A stretch of DNA of 64,000 nt from Absidia repens. Its lineage: Eukaryota; Mucoromycota; Mucoromycetes; Mucorales; Cunninghamellaceae. The stretch spans positions 1,240,001-1,304,000 of the forward strand of contig MCGE01000005.1 in assembly GCA_002105175.1 (NCBI GenBank). The letters are read 5' to 3'. Position numbers and translations under genes: made by a program. Below the pieces are notes generated by a model, which did not search any database, had not been told where the DNA came from, and saw nothing but the letters and a program-made list of their open reading frames with translations. The number at the start of each line of letters is the position of its first letter. Position 1 is the first letter of the stretch. This document shows positions 1 through 14,622 of this stretch, piece after piece.

Positions 1-458
1 TTACTATATAACTGGCTTTATTATATAGCGAAGTATGATATTAATGGTCTCGGCATTATAGAGTGCAATCGTACAACAGCAGTATTCAATACTAGATCTA
101 TTTTCCTCATGGACTACTCTACTCTTATATGATATAGGGGAAAGACAGCAATGTATAGCAGGCGCCAAGGTAAGAACCTATATTTTGATGGATTGTAAGA
201 CAGAAATTGTGCTCACTTTACCGTTTTGTTATAATTATAGAAATCAGTAGATCGACTTTGATGGGTTGCTCAAGCAGACAATAACAAGCGTCTAAAAAAG
301 GCAAACGGGACAACGATTCAATGAACTTGGGGCAAGTCGATGGTCATGAAAGGCAAGTGCAAAAACATTCACTATCTACCCACTTATTCATCTTTCCTTA
401 AAAAAAAACCACTCACCCTTTTTTTTTTTTTTTTTCTACTTTATCTTTTATTTAGAAA
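1..458. other. Left-edge intergenic / 5' region
   Basis: No reading frame here could be supported. The last 60 bases carry an A run followed by a T tract (about 418-435), which together with the ATG at 459 looks like the 5' UTR of the first gene. The leftmost 300 bases may belong to a neighbour outside the window, but nothing in them is recognisable. Confidence 0.4.
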
Positions 459-1954
459 ATGAAATTTGGACTCACTAGTAGTAGTATTACAGCAAGAAAC
501 ATTCTTCTCCTATTGTTCTCTTATAGGCTTCTAGTCAGCCATTGTTATGTGGTCCCTCCGGCGCCAACTTCAACAGCTACAAATTCTCTACCTCCACCAC
601 TATCATCCCCATCCAACCGCAACGAACAACCGACAAATGCTCCTTCATTAAGACACGGACTAGCAAAACGCGACGGTGGTGACCTGCAAGCAACCCTCAG
701 TCTGTATCAAAATTGGGCATCTGTATGTAATGGAGATGACAGCAAAAACAAAAACAAGGCAATGGCGTCGATTACTATTGATCCAAAACTGCAAAAATTA
801 TGGCAAACAGTAACTCAAACAGTCAATTGCGGTCATGGCACAGTCAAGACAGTAACTGAAACCATCACTGCCACCGCCACAGCAACTACCACTTCCACTG
901 GCACTCCTCCTCCCGACCCCCCTTCCTGTGATGACAAATGTTGGAGTGATTACTTATGGCGTAAGTACCAGCTTTTTTTTTTTTTTTCTTTTTTTTTTTT
1001 TTTTTGATAACCCATCATTTTTGCATATACTAACTACCTCCCACCTTCTCTTTAAAGATACTTATGGTTATGGAATTAGTGTGGCACAAGCATTTACTGG
1101 GATTGCGTGTATGATGATCGCTATTTACTTTATGGTTTTTGGATTTCACTTCTTCCGACCGACCTTGGCATTGACGGGATTTGTTTTCTTTGGTAAGATG
1201 ATACTGATGAAATCATTGAAAACTAAGATGTTTGATGATGTTGCTCATGCATTCTCTATTTATACATCTATGATATGTATGCAGCTACAATGACTTGGAT
1301 TGGATTGACAAATAACGAACCTGCCACCGGATATCCCAATACTGATATTGTCTATGTTTGTATATCTGCTGGCTTGGGTCTTGTTGGTGCAGGTATGGGC
1401 ATGTTCTTTTACAATATCACTATTTATTTAGTTGGAGGACTTGGTGGGTTCTTTTTGGCGGTCTGGATCCTATCTTGGAAAGCTAGTTTGATCATCACTG
1501 TGGTAAGATAAACAACTACCCTGCGTTTGTCCCTCGGGATCTTTTATTTATTTTTTATTTATTTATATGTGCATGCTTGCATGTGTAATAGAAAGTAGCG
1601 CAGATTTGTTTTATTGTCGGTGTTGGTTTGGTGGCCGCTATTCTCGTTTATTTATTGGAAACATACATCATCATTTTGGCTACCGCTTTTACTGGTGCCT
1701 ACCTCTTCCTCTTTGGCTTGGATTTTTTTGCACATACTGGAATGCTCAATGCCTGGTTGTTAATCTTTGATGCTAATCCAAATCACTTCAATTCCTATAT
1801 GATCCAACGATCAGTCTTGGTGATGCTTTCGTTTGTTGCTGTCCTGTTCTTGGGATCAACAGGCTGGCAATACTATTGGAATATCATAAAACACAAACGC
1901 GCCTTTGGTGTCACCATTGTGGAAAAAAAGGAAGCGGCACCTGGAAAAGAATAG
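459..1954 (+). CDS. Multi-pass membrane protein, DUF4203 / TM198-like
   Basis: Four exons are proposed: 459-960, 1058-1192, 1285-1502 and 1592-1954. All junctions are GT-AG and keep frame, giving 405 aa. Residues 1-30 form a hydrophobic signal peptide. A Pro/Ser/Thr-rich extracytoplasmic region follows up to about residue 165. The rest is roughly seven hydrophobic helices with Gly-rich segments (GLGLVGAGMG, YLVGGLGGFFLAVW) and a basic, Glu/Lys-rich tail. This layout matches the TM7S3/TM198-like DUF4203 family seen in fungal membrane proteins; the molecular function of the fungal members is not established. Intron 1 contains an almost pure T tract. The protein probably sits in the plasma or endomembrane with its N-terminus outside. 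The family call rests on topology and sequence style, not on a search. Confidence 0.78.
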
Positions 1955-2172
1955 TAGTGTCATATTTCTTAGTTGTAGTAGTAGTATTAGATTTACTATT
2001 AGTATTTTTGTTATTAGTTCGTTACACTGATGGTAGCTACAATGACATCAGATCCTCTTTGTTCATCTACCCCTTTATTATTTTCATTACCGTTATTGTT
2101 TGTTATACCAGTTATCGTCAAATAAATCAATATTTTTACCCTAATGTTATTGTATATGTGTGCGTGCGTATG

Positions 2173-2212
<40 letters not shown>

Positions 2213-4253
2213 TTGTGGAGGAGGTGCGGGAGAGAACTGGGACATTTTATATACATGTATTTAAAACAGGACGACAAGATTTAAACTTTTTTTTTTTAAA
2301 AAAATGGCTACTTCGTGTAAGGTTTTTTTTATCTTTTGTTGGAGTATGGATTTAATGCGTTGGATTAAATGCCCTGCCGTTTTGCATATTAGTGAGCGCC
2401 TCCCTTGAAAACCGCCCGTCCATTCATTGTCGATATCTTTTGGTTTGGCTTTTTTTTCATTATACCATAAACGATGAAAAGATAAACTGGATATATACAG
2501 TATGTCCAGTCAAGTATAGGCATACTTTATTTAAGGGAGACTATGCTGAAAGCAAAGCTTTTGTTGGTTGTAATGGATGGTGGTGCAGAAATAGCGTCAA
2601 CGCTGATATCATTGGAGCCCCCGCCCCCCGCCGATGACTATTTTTTAATATACAGCAAAAGCATCCTACTCAGAAAGCGGATAGAAAAATTCTCCAGTAC
2701 AGTGGCAGCTGAACTCATTATATAGAGTGTCAAAGGGGGGAGGGCAATAAAAATGCATATCTTATTGAAGCGTATAGGATAAATACTAAACTGAGAGTGC
2801 TGGGTTCTGTAGCAAAAGGTCTAGTGGAGGTAACATGAAGGAGACTAATGGGAATCTAAAGAATGGTCAATGCTAGTGTAAAAGGACGTTTGTAAAAATG
2901 GGGCCAATATAATGTACAACGTCTGAGAGAGATTAAAGGTATAGTTTATTGAAACAGAACAATGGTCAACACTAATCAAAAGGAGAGTTGATTGTAAAAA
3001 GCGAATCCATTGTACAAAGCATGAGACTGACTAATGAGACATTTTTCATTCAAGCATATAAAAATAGACATATTTTATTCAGATATAGAAACAAACTATG
3101 GACAAGCTAACACTAAGCTAAGCTAATGAAGGCTCCAAAAAGCCAACTAATGGTGCCTCCAGATCCTAGATCCAAAATGAAAGGGTTTCCCCATGCATCC
3201 TAATCCCTGATCTGGAAACCCTTCTAAACTAATCCTGATACAATTCTAGGTCCAAAAAACCCCTTACAAGTTGAATGATGAAGAAAAAATAAAGTGATCA
3301 AAAAGAAAGAGAGCAGAAAAATAAAAATACGCGGGAGAGAAAAAATAAAATATTTCACGTGAGCGGGATTTCAAGTTTTTTTTTTTTTTTTTTTTTTGAT
3401 AGTCCTATACCGTTTCGATAAAAAAACCAGAGGTGTCAGAAGACAGCTGCTGTACTAATATATTGTACGATTTCACACATCAGAATAGCGATATTAGCCA
3501 CAATAACGATGCAATTTCGTTTGTCTGTTAATATCTATTGTTGGATTATACATGTAGCACTAACGAAACAAACAAAGTACAGAAAATTGGTAAAATAAAT
3601 AAATAAAAGGGTGAACTAGAATTGAAGTTAGGTTCATCGATTCATTTGTTTTCAGGTACCTTTTTTCTTATGCTTTTTTTTTTTTTTTTTTACTAATCAT
3701 TATTCATCGTTGTGTCAACGGTATCGATAACGCACACACACGGTATATATATATCTATATATATTTATTGACCCAGTTCCGCCTGGTATTGTCCGCTATC
3801 ACAATAATGCAATTTCCTAATACATGTACATACTCCTTCCTAAAATAAATGCGCAAGTTCCGCGACACCCTACATACATAATATGACATGCATACAAACA
3901 TATGACAGGTGAATGAGGTTTTTATTAGTTTTATTGATAATATTAGTACGAATAGAGAGAGGAATATAATGAGGGATAAAAAAAACAACAACCTTGTATA
4001 CGATAAATCAAGGGAAAAAAACATTAAACTAAAGAAAAAAAAGGGGAGAGAGAAAGAGAAATAAAAAAAGAGACGGAAAGGGAAAGGTGAAGGAGTGAGA
4101 AGGGTATGAATCCAGAAAATAGTAACAGTATGATAGGGATAAAAAGTAAACTAATACGTGTGATAGTGTATATATAAAAAAGTAATGATCTAAAATAAAT
4201 AAATAAAAAACTACAGGTGGAGATGGAGAAAAAGAAGTATATGATACGAAATT
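1955..4253. other. Intergenic region with T tract and dispersed repeat copy R1
   Basis: The first part is the 3' UTR of the preceding gene, with an uninterrupted run of about 37 T at 2174-2210. Repeat copy R1 fills roughly 2495-3400. From 3400 to 4253 the DNA is AT-rich with short A and T tracts and no supported gene; it ends in the 3' flank of the minus-strand kinase gene. Confidence 0.5.
2495..3400 (-). repeat. Dispersed non-coding repeat, copy R1
   Basis: This is a copy of the repeat family that recurs near 8.6, 23.9, 32.7, 39.2, 45.3, 58.0 and 63.0 kb. In the orientation used here (edge block first) it reads on the minus strand. The edge block with CCCGC and CACGTG lies at about 3355-3378. 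The hairpin arms are perfect 10-mers, AAGGGTTTCC at 3182-3191 and GGAAACCCTT at 3215-3224. Several poorly matched modules with AATAAA-type sequence follow. There is no coding capacity. The far end (about 2495, near CAGTATGTCCAG) is shared with copy R4. Confidence 0.75.
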
Positions 4254-6732
<2,479 letters not shown>

Positions 6733-9700
6733 TAATAATAATTAGAGTGAATGATAACAATTAATGAAAAAGGTGTTGGTGGTATACAATAAAATATGAA
6801 AGAATAAATATATATATTAAATAAAATTAAAGTGTTTTAAAAAAGAAAGAAGTATCATATAAAAAAGAGAGAGAGAGGAAAGAAAAAAATATACATATAA
6901 TATATAAGAAAGCGGTAAAGGGGTAAGGTATGAAAAGGAAAAAAAGGAGAATGAGAGAGACTACAGATTAGATTTACCCTGTGGCGGTCATTAAAAAAAG
7001 GAGAAAGAAGGAACGCCATCCATATAGAGATTATTTGTAATATACAATGAAATAATGAATAACATACAATTATATACCCATAAATTATATAATCAAGGGG
7101 GATATACTGAGATACTAATTATATATCTATATATATTAAACACTTGACATAATTTATTATTGAAGGTTCTCCAAAGGTCAATGCCAGAAATTGATAAAAG
7201 ATAACCATTTTAAAGCGGCGCGTGCTTCCAAACACAAAGTCTTCTTGACAGTGTTTTCTTTTAGGCCATTAATCGCTGCCTTCAGAGATTTCAGCTTTAT
7301 TCATACCAATACCAAGCATTTTTTTGTCTGTAAGTTTTCTTAAAGCTGAAAAATAAACTGATTCTTGTTTTTCAAATCCAGAGTTTATGGGTATTTTCTA
7401 CTCGGACAGGTCAAAACAAAGCTGCTGAGCTTCTTTTGAGATCAAGAAAGACCGATCGAGAACTTATAGTGCGGGAAGGGATTATAAAAACACGGTCCAA
7501 CGTTTTCTGCATCTGTAAAAATAATCGAAACCAATGCATTTATGCTTGAGCCGCATTTAATATTAAGCAACCTAGTTCGTCGAAGCGTTCCTGCCGATTT
7601 AAAATGCTAGGCGCATTAATAAAGTGGGATGTTGTTTTTTCATGAATACAGCGCAGAATGGGTTCTACTTTAAATTGGCCTACAAAGTACCCAAAATGCT
7701 TTTCAGAGGCTCAACACAATTTTGACAAAAAAAAAAATCATTCGAGTTTTGGGATGACAATACAGCACAAAGACGTTTTCGGAGATTCATTTAAGGGGAC
7801 TGGACCCCATTTTTTCTGCAAACGCAGCACCTGATTTGGTCCGTCAAATTGACAAATTGATACAATCTGAGAAAATAATATAAAAGATACGTCTACGCTT
7901 GTTGATGAAGAAACCCTGAAATGGATGTATGTGCCTGATCTACGAGATATGTGAAGAATTTTAAGTTTGACTCGTAGTGACACGATACTGCAATTGTCAC
8001 TGTATGATATACTTCGCCCAGAACCCTCACCATTTAACTCAGCTTTGAAGTATTATCATATAGCTTTGTGAAAGACAAAAAAATATCAATAAAAGCGGTT
8101 ATTGAAGTTCATATTGCTTCTATATTTTGCGAAGAAAAAGTTATAAGCACTCAAACCCGGTCAGTGTTTGGAAACTTTGGTCAATAAACCTCGACATTGA
8201 AATGATCCTCTTCGTCATAGACTGGAGAATTTTCAAAAATGGCAGGGGCCTAATATACATACAACAATGGCGAAGGAAGACCGATTCTGTCTACACAGCA
8301 TCAGCAGAATGGTTTAAAGCGTTTGAGTCACATACTGGTTTGCCAAGCAATATAAAAAAGAACACCTCCCCATACAGATACTCTAGAATTAATACTATCA
8401 CATGATACACCATTCACCATCATATGCTTTGCAGTAGATAATGAAGATAAATTGGAGCATACTCACAAGGGACACCAACTGAAGAAATGAGAATGGCTGT
8501 TCAGAAATTCTCCTTCAAGCGCAACAGAGTCATCGCCGTATACAGCATATGATGACATTAAATTCATATTAGTTAACTATATATCTATCATTCAATATCC
8601 AATCGACTAATGGTAAAGTTTGATGGTTAAAAAGTGATATATTTTGTTGAAGGGTAAAATACGAATGGGAAAGACTGCAATGTTAAAGAGAAGGAAGTGG
8701 AATGTAAAAGGGATCTACATTACAAGACATGACAAAAACTATTGGGACAATTTTTCATTGAAGGAAGTAATAAAAAAAAAAGACATACTTTATTAAGACG
8801 TAGATAGAAACTATAGACAAAGTAACACTAAGATAAGCTAATGGAGGCTTCAAAAAGCCAACTGACAGTAGTTCCAGATCATGAATTCAAAACGAAAGGG
8901 GTTCCCCATGCATGTTGTTATCCCTAAGCTGAAACCCCTTCTAATTAGTCCTGACACTAAACTAAGATCATCATAACCTCAAGGAAGTTGAATGATGAAG
9001 GGAAAAAAAAAGAAGTGAAATAGAAAACGGAAGGAAAAGGAGAGGAGATACACCACACGTGGGCGGGATTTGAATGGGGTTTTTTTTGGGTGGATGTAAT
9101 AAAATTCTTCTATTTTACATCAATCAACCTCATATAATATGATCAATGTGGTGGTTCTCTTTTCATGTTGGTAATTAACACCACCATTTAGCATCGGCAG
9201 CAAGATTGATTTATTCACTTAATGCCTTTGAGGACGAGGTGGAGCAATCGGGGCCTAGTTTAATAGACTAGCGCCCATGGGAATATGTCAAAATTTGAAA
9301 TGGGCGTTATTTTTTGCTGGATATGAGTTGAGAATGAATTGTACCTACACAAATAATACTATCCACACCATTGGTGCTATAATATAACTCATTCAAGTGT
9401 GAGCTACAGAGCATGGTAGCAATAGAATACTCATTAGCAGTGGCTTTTTTTCTTCACGTAAACACATGCCTGACTTTTTGCTGCACACAAATATCATATA
9501 TACAACAAACATGAAGCAATTCATCAGAGTGGATAACTGTTTATTTTATAAAGACAAAAACCAGCATACATCGAGCGACACAAGCGGTGTATAATCAAAA
9601 ATCTGATATGTACACGTTTTTATTCTATTTCAAATATCATCAAAAACAAAACAAAAAGCTACTAACTAGGATAAGATAATAAGAGCAATAATCATTAATC

Positions 9701-9797
9701 AGCTAAAATATACAATAAATGGGGGAGCGAAAAAAGACAAGTGGCAAAGGAAGGGGAGGAAGCTCGCTTGTAAGGAATGAGACTAAATATATCTAAC
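6733..9797. other. Long gene-poor region with possible degenerate mobile-element DNA
   Basis: From 6733 to about 7140 lies the AT-rich 5' flank of the kinase gene. From 7140 to about 8570 the composition is less AT-rich and short frames appear on both strands (for example minus 7983-7738 and plus 8127-8405), all broken by stops. This could be a decayed transposon or gene, but no family could be recognised. Copy R2 of the dispersed repeat follows at about 8600-9085. From 9085 to 9797 nothing coding is seen. A motif TTTTAAAGCGGCGCGTG at 7208-7224 resembles the repeat edge block. Confidence 0.4.
8600..9085 (-). repeat. Dispersed non-coding repeat, copy R2
   Basis: This copy shares with R1 the AAACTATAGACAAAGTAACAC-like block, the GGAGGCTTCAAAAAGCC element and the long-loop hairpin. 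Here the arms are AAGGGGTT (8896-8903) and AACCCCTT (8933-8940): both have one more G or C than R1, so pairing is kept. The edge block with CACGTGGGCGGGATTTGAA lies at about 9056-9075. It is shorter than R1 and R4 at its far end. Confidence 0.72.
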
Positions 9798-10552
9798 CTA
9801 AGCACGAGAGCCAACTCGATTTTTGATGCAATCAGGATCATAATATTCCACCGACCAATATTCTTCAAGCACCTGTTCAAATGACCCGCCATTGATCAGC
9901 ATGTTAGCAGCCCGCCGGAATTCCCTCTTGATTCTTGCCCATCCCATTTCTGTAGAGAAATTACTATAAAAAATAAATAAATGCATATACATATATTCAT
10001 TTAAACACAACAGAGTGAGCATTCATATCAATCATTTCCTTGTTTTTATTGTATTGTAACTCACGCGACATTTCTTGATTCAAGGAAAGGATCCACAGCA
10101 GTTAGACTCTTGCGTTTGGGAATTGGGTTGATGTTGGGATTAGAAGGAGTTTTGGGCTGAATGAGACGACTGGTGCTAACGTTTGCATAAAATTCGAAGA
10201 ATCAAACCAGTAAGTCAGAGAGAGCAGATATATTGTCGCTGTGCCATGAAGTGTTGTGTCTTGGATCCCCTCTTCGACGGTGGGCGGTACGATTGACACA
10301 ATTGTGATAAAATACGTCCAGACATATTGATTTGCTGCGATAAAGGAAATGCTGTTTGTTGGGGTATCTTCCTGCAAAAGAAGGCGATGTACATGCCATT
10401 TGTTGAAGATTTGGAATAACCGGACACCGAGATTCATCAAGTAATACAAACACATGATAATATAACAAGAATGCAATGCCATGAGCTTACTTATGTGCGC
10501 CTTGTGTTTCTTCCAGAAAAACAACTTGTTTGCTGGATAAAGGAGAGGACAT
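9798..10552 (-). CDS. Small basic protein of unknown function
   Basis: A four-exon minus-strand model (10552-10491, 10371-10291, 10175-10065, 9963-9798) keeps frame and gives 139 aa. The C-terminal exon is the best supported part: a helical Arg/Lys and acidic segment (GWARIKREFRRAANMLINGG, then VLEEYWSVEYYD) that looks like a conserved domain. The middle exon is rich in Pro, Asn and Lys and looks disordered. The donor of exon 2 (TC before GTACCG) is the weakest junction; an alternative ending would read into a stop. No family was recognised, and no signal peptide or TM segment is seen. It is divergently placed from calmodulin. A motif TATTTAAACCCCCGCC lies about 85 bp upstream (10635-10650). 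Confidence 0.55.
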
Positions 10553-11270
10553 TATATGAATAAATAGAAGGGCGAAAATAAAAAAGATTTAAAGCGTACG
10601 AGAAATAAAAAAAAGGGGAGCAAATATGTATATCTATTTAAACCCCCGCCTTTTTTTTGTGGCAAATTATTGTGTTGAAAATAAAACCATGGATGGAAAT
10701 ATGCCTAGATTTTACATGGTTCTCTTCATTTTTTGTAAGAAACTAGTCTGCTACATTCTATCTTTCTTTCTCCATTTAATGCCACTGTAATCATTATCCA
10801 TAATCCATCAAAAGTGGGTATTTCCATCAGATTAGGCACTTCATCATTTGATTTTTCGGCTTGACTTTGAATTTTCACAAAGTCGGATTGCAACAAATGT
10901 AAATGTACGCCATCCTGGTGTCCGAATTTTATCTCTGTTCTTCGTTTCAATTATTGCATTTGCAATGAAGTAAATGTCTCACTATCTACATGATGATGAT
11001 TCATAATGATAAGATGATAAAAATAGGCATCATCATTTTATGCTGTCATATTAACCCCGCAGTCAAAAATCTATTTTTTTTTGATTGCTACGTAAAAAAA
11101 AAGCAAGACCCTCAAAAAGCAGCCAATGCCCAGTCCGCCCATCTGATTGGACCCTTCTGTATATTTACTTTTTCGAGTGGTAATCCCGGGGCTATCAAAA
11201 ATCCCCAAAGGCAGTAAAAGTCAAAATTTTCAAATACCGACTGATTTTCTTTATATAATTCTATTCTCTT

Positions 11271-11302
<32 letters not shown>

Positions 11303-11342
11303 CTTCTCTTTATTATTTTACTCTCTTTTTAGTATACATACA
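10553..11342. other. Divergent intergenic region between the small protein and calmodulin
   Basis: This 790-bp region should hold the promoters of both flanking genes. It contains the TTTAAA-CCCCGCC motif near the left gene, a CCAAT-type box (AGCCAATG near 11122 and GATTGG near 11146) and a T tract of about 28 bases (about 11273-11301) shortly before the calmodulin start. A 74-codon minus-strand frame at 10950-10726 has no supporting features and was not called. Confidence 0.5.
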
Positions 11343-11918
11343 ATGGTAAGTCCCTTGTTCAAAATACTCGATAGAAAGTTGATAACGAATACGGAAAAGA
11401 ATACAGCCTCACTACGCTTGGATGACGATGGTCGGCACTTTTTATAATATCCTTTCCTCAGATGATGAAAAAAAAAAAAGAAAGCGTGATACTGATCTTG
11501 TTTCTTCCTTTGTGTCTAGGCTGATCAACTGACCGAAGACCAAATTGCCGAATATCGCGAAGCCTTCCAACTTTTTGACAAGGATGGTGATGGAACTATT
11601 ACCGCTAAAGAACTCGGTACTGTTCTTCGCTCTTTTGGAATGAATCCTAATGACGCTGAACTTCAAGATATGGTAAGTGGGAAAAGGGCGTTTGTCTGTC
11701 TGTGCGTGTGTGTTGTTATAATTTACTGACTTTGTATGTTGGATATCCGTTTATCCACCTATTTTTCTTTTTCTTTTTTAGGTTAACGATGTGGACGCAG
11801 ACGGCAATGGCACTATTGATTTCCAAGAATTCCTTGGATTGGTCAAGAATTTGCAAACAGATAATGAAGCTGATGATTTAAAGGAAGCATTCAAGTAAGT
11901 GAATTAGGAGAAGGGATA

Positions 11919-11952
<34 letters not shown>

Positions 11953-12179
11953 TTGTGTGCTACTTAGAATATTGGATACTGATTTTGATTTTAATTTTGA
12001 AAAGAGTGTTTGATTCTGATGGCAATGGATTGATCGATCGCGAAGAACTGCGCAAAGTTATGCAATCCTTGAACGAATCTTTATCTGAAGAAGAACTGAA
12101 TGCTATGATCAAGGAAGCAGATAAGAATGGTGATGGACAAATTAGCTTTGAAGAATTCAAGGTGATGATGGGTGCTTAG
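11343..12179 (+). CDS. Calmodulin (divergent)
   Basis: Four exons: 11343-11345 (only the ATG), 11520-11672, 11782-11894 and 12005-12179, giving 147 aa. Four complete EF-hand loops are visible at residues 21-32 ([12 protein letters not shown]), 57-68 ([12 protein letters not shown]), 93-104 ([12 protein letters not shown]) and 129-140 ([12 protein letters not shown]). Loop spacing is identical to canonical calmodulin, and each loop has Asp at position 1 and Glu at 12. The central linker and C-terminal lobe differ from canonical sequences and the tail is about two residues shorter. It may therefore be the single calmodulin of a fast-evolving fungus or a calmodulin-like paralogue. It is a cytosolic calcium sensor that would activate kinases and calcineurin. 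Intron 1 directly after the ATG is a known old calmodulin intron position. Intron 3 carries a GT microsatellite. Confidence 0.9.
11920..11949. repeat. GT microsatellite in a calmodulin intron
   Basis: Fourteen or so uninterrupted GT units lie just inside the third intron of the calmodulin gene, after the donor at 11895. They are likely length-polymorphic. Confidence 0.9.
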
Positions 12180-12820
12180 GATTATTTATATCAGTTATTA
12201 GTTTTTATTTCTATTTTTTTATTATCATCCTCCATTTTATATTCTATTTATTATATTTAACAATCTTCCTCTTGCTTGTCTTCCCCCATTGATTATGTAC
12301 ACAAGCTGTAGATCAGCCTTCATATACATTTTTTTCTACGATACGTAGTATAAAAAAAACCAACCTCCTTTTTTATTTTATTTTTTTAATAAAGATACAT
12401 AATTGCTTGACCAATCTCCTCTCTCTTCATTGATTTTATATTGTATAAATGCTGTTTGATCTAATAAACTCAATCCAAAGCGCTTGATTTTTTTTTTTTT
12501 TTTTTTTGCAAATTGATCATTCTATTGCTTTCAAATAAGTGGTAATAAACTGGCAAAACCTCTCTCCCCAAAATAAGTGACAATTTTTGTCACTTGACAG
12601 ACACACCCTTTCCCCATTACTTCCCCCGTGCTCTACATAAATTGACCATCATATATTCATTTCATACGCATAGTGCCATATAATTAACCAAATTCCACAT
12701 AAATTCATAAATAATAAAAATAATTTGCTATGATAAAGACACAATTGTTTCATATTTTTATTGATTTTGATTGAGGATAAAAAATATACTACACTACAAC
12801 TATAGCTAGGGTATGTAATT
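12180..12820. other. Convergent 3' flanks of calmodulin and the SDR gene
   Basis: AT-rich 3' UTR sequence with several AATAAA signals (for example around 12389 and 12463) and a T tract at about 12488-12507. No gene is seen. A 67-codon minus-strand frame at 12852-12649 overlaps the SDR 3' end and is not supported. Confidence 0.5.
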
Positions 12821-14150
12821 TTAAAGTTTGCCCAAACGAGTAGCGCCATCAAGGCGGATCACTTCGCCATTGAGCATGCCATTTTCAATCATAGTGGAGA
12901 CCAAGTTTGCAAATTCATGAGGTTTACCCTAGATCAGCATAGCAAAAATAAAGGAGATTAATTATGAGAAGTCCGCTATTGGAGTACCGCGCAACAAGCT
13001 TACCATTCTATTGGGGAAGACGGCGTCCTTCAAAACCTTTTCATTCACCATGGCTGTCATGTTGGTTTCTATTGTAATACAACAACAACAATAAGTTAGT
13101 ACCATTCTATATAGCATAGAGTATATTTGACCTACGGAATAATCCAGGAGCAATGGCCAAAACTACAAATGGCAGAGAAAATGGTGGATTGATGAGTCTA
13201 GTGAGACTGAATTGACTACAATACTAATGTTTGCTGTCCTTACCTCGAACACCAGCAGGGGCAAGATCACGGGCGAGTGGAAGTGTAAAGGAAGCTACAC
13301 CTCCTTTACTGGCTGAATATGCGACTTGACCGGCTTGACCATCTTGATAAGCGATAGAAGCAGTATTGATAATGACGCCACGTTCACCTATGAAAAGAGG
13401 GAAAACGACAAAAGAGCATGAATAATCCAAAAAAAAAAGATACATGATACGTACCATCTTCAGTGAAGGGATCTTGGTTGACCAGCACTTGAGCGACTTG
13501 GCGACATACATTGAAGGTACCAATCAAGTTCACACGTACAGTAAATTCAAAGAGATCCAATGTCATCGTATGGGCGGTTTTGCCACGTCTAGCCACCTTG
13601 GCAGCCGTAGCCACACCACCACAGTTGATCACACCCGCCAACTTGCCGAATTTTTCCACTGTCTTTTGGATGGCTTCACGCACGACCACTTCAGACGTCA
13701 CATCGACCTTTCCAGGCACGAATACTTGAGAGGAACCTAAAGACTGAGCCAATTCAACACTGAAAGAAAGAAAGAGAGAGAGAGAGAAAGAGTCAGTCAA
13801 AGATAGGTACTCGCGCACCTTGTAAAATAGGCGGTAACTTACGCGGCTTCATCGTTCAAGTCAAAGATCTACGTAGAGCAGACGCATAGAAAAAAAAAGG
13901 AAAGAAAGAAGATGTCAGTCAAAAGAAAGCATCGTAAACTATTATTTCAATATCTACTTACGGATACATTGGCGCCAGCTTGAACAAGGTGTCTGACAGT
14001 ACCTTCGCCGAGCCCACTAGCACTAATGAAAAAGAATGATGATCGAGTTCAGTATGAAGGTTCCAGTGACCGTTGATATAATGTGATAAAAAAAGGGGGG
14101 GTAGGTCCTTACCCACCGGTGACGATAAATGTGTTTCCTTTGATTTGCAT
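12821..14150 (-). CDS. 3-hydroxyacyl-CoA dehydrogenase type-2-like SDR (HSD17B10 family)
   Basis: Eight small exons: 14150-14113, 14022-13962, 13868-13843, 13759-13455, 13387-13244, 13162-13136, 13068-13004 and 12928-12821; 257 aa, the usual length of the family (about 255-261). The Rossmann motif TGGASGLG is at residues 11-18. The catalytic triad fits Ser154 (INTASIAY), Tyr167 and Lys171 (YSASK), almost the same numbering as human HSD10. The tail reads [16 protein letters not shown], as in mitochondrial HSD10. The expected reaction is NAD-dependent oxidation of 3-hydroxyacyl-CoA, for example in isoleucine or branched fatty-acid breakdown; human HSD10 also serves mitochondrial tRNA processing, which cannot be assumed here. 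No clear presequence is seen. Divergent from eS30. Confidence 0.9.
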
Positions 14151-14622
14151 GGTAGTTGTCGAGATGAGTTAAAATAAAATAAATGAAAAAGAAGAAAAAA
14201 AAAAAAAAATCTGGGGAAGAAAACTCCTGCAATTTTTATGACAAACGGGAAATCAGATTTTCATGTGCCGCTGACCATAGTGAATTTATTTTGCCCATGC
14301 CATGCAGCCAAGAGAGTAGGTTGCTTGTAAATTTGCACCCTATTTCTCCTCCCCCTCATAGTATACTCGTCTAATAATGTTGCATTTGAAAAATGTGATA
14401 AAATCAAAGAAATAACATTCTATTTTCTAGTTTTTTTGGGGGGTAAGCATAATGGGATTGACGGACTGGCTAGATTTTGGAGGATTGCGGATTTCCTGCA
14501 CACTCATTTTGGTTGTGTTTATATCTCCGCTCTGCGGCGACGTTTTTTTTTCCTTTTTTTATTCTGCCTATATCTTTTTTTTCTTGTTTTTTTTCTCCCT
14601 CTCAATTTATTTATAATTTATC
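14151..14622. promoter_or_regulatory. Divergent promoter between SDR and eS30
   Basis: A 472-bp space separates two divergent starts. The SDR side has an A/T tract at about 14195-14211. The eS30 side has several pyrimidine-rich runs at 14544-14612 typical of strongly expressed ribosomal protein genes. No further operator could be defined. Confidence 0.45.

Noticed and set aside
7738..8405. Two short frames of about 80-90 codons as transposase pieces
   Set aside because: No transposase motif could be seen; reported only as an uncertain degenerate region.
10726..10950. 74-codon minus-strand frame between the small protein and calmodulin
   Set aside because: No family, splice or composition support; it lies in a divergent promoter region.
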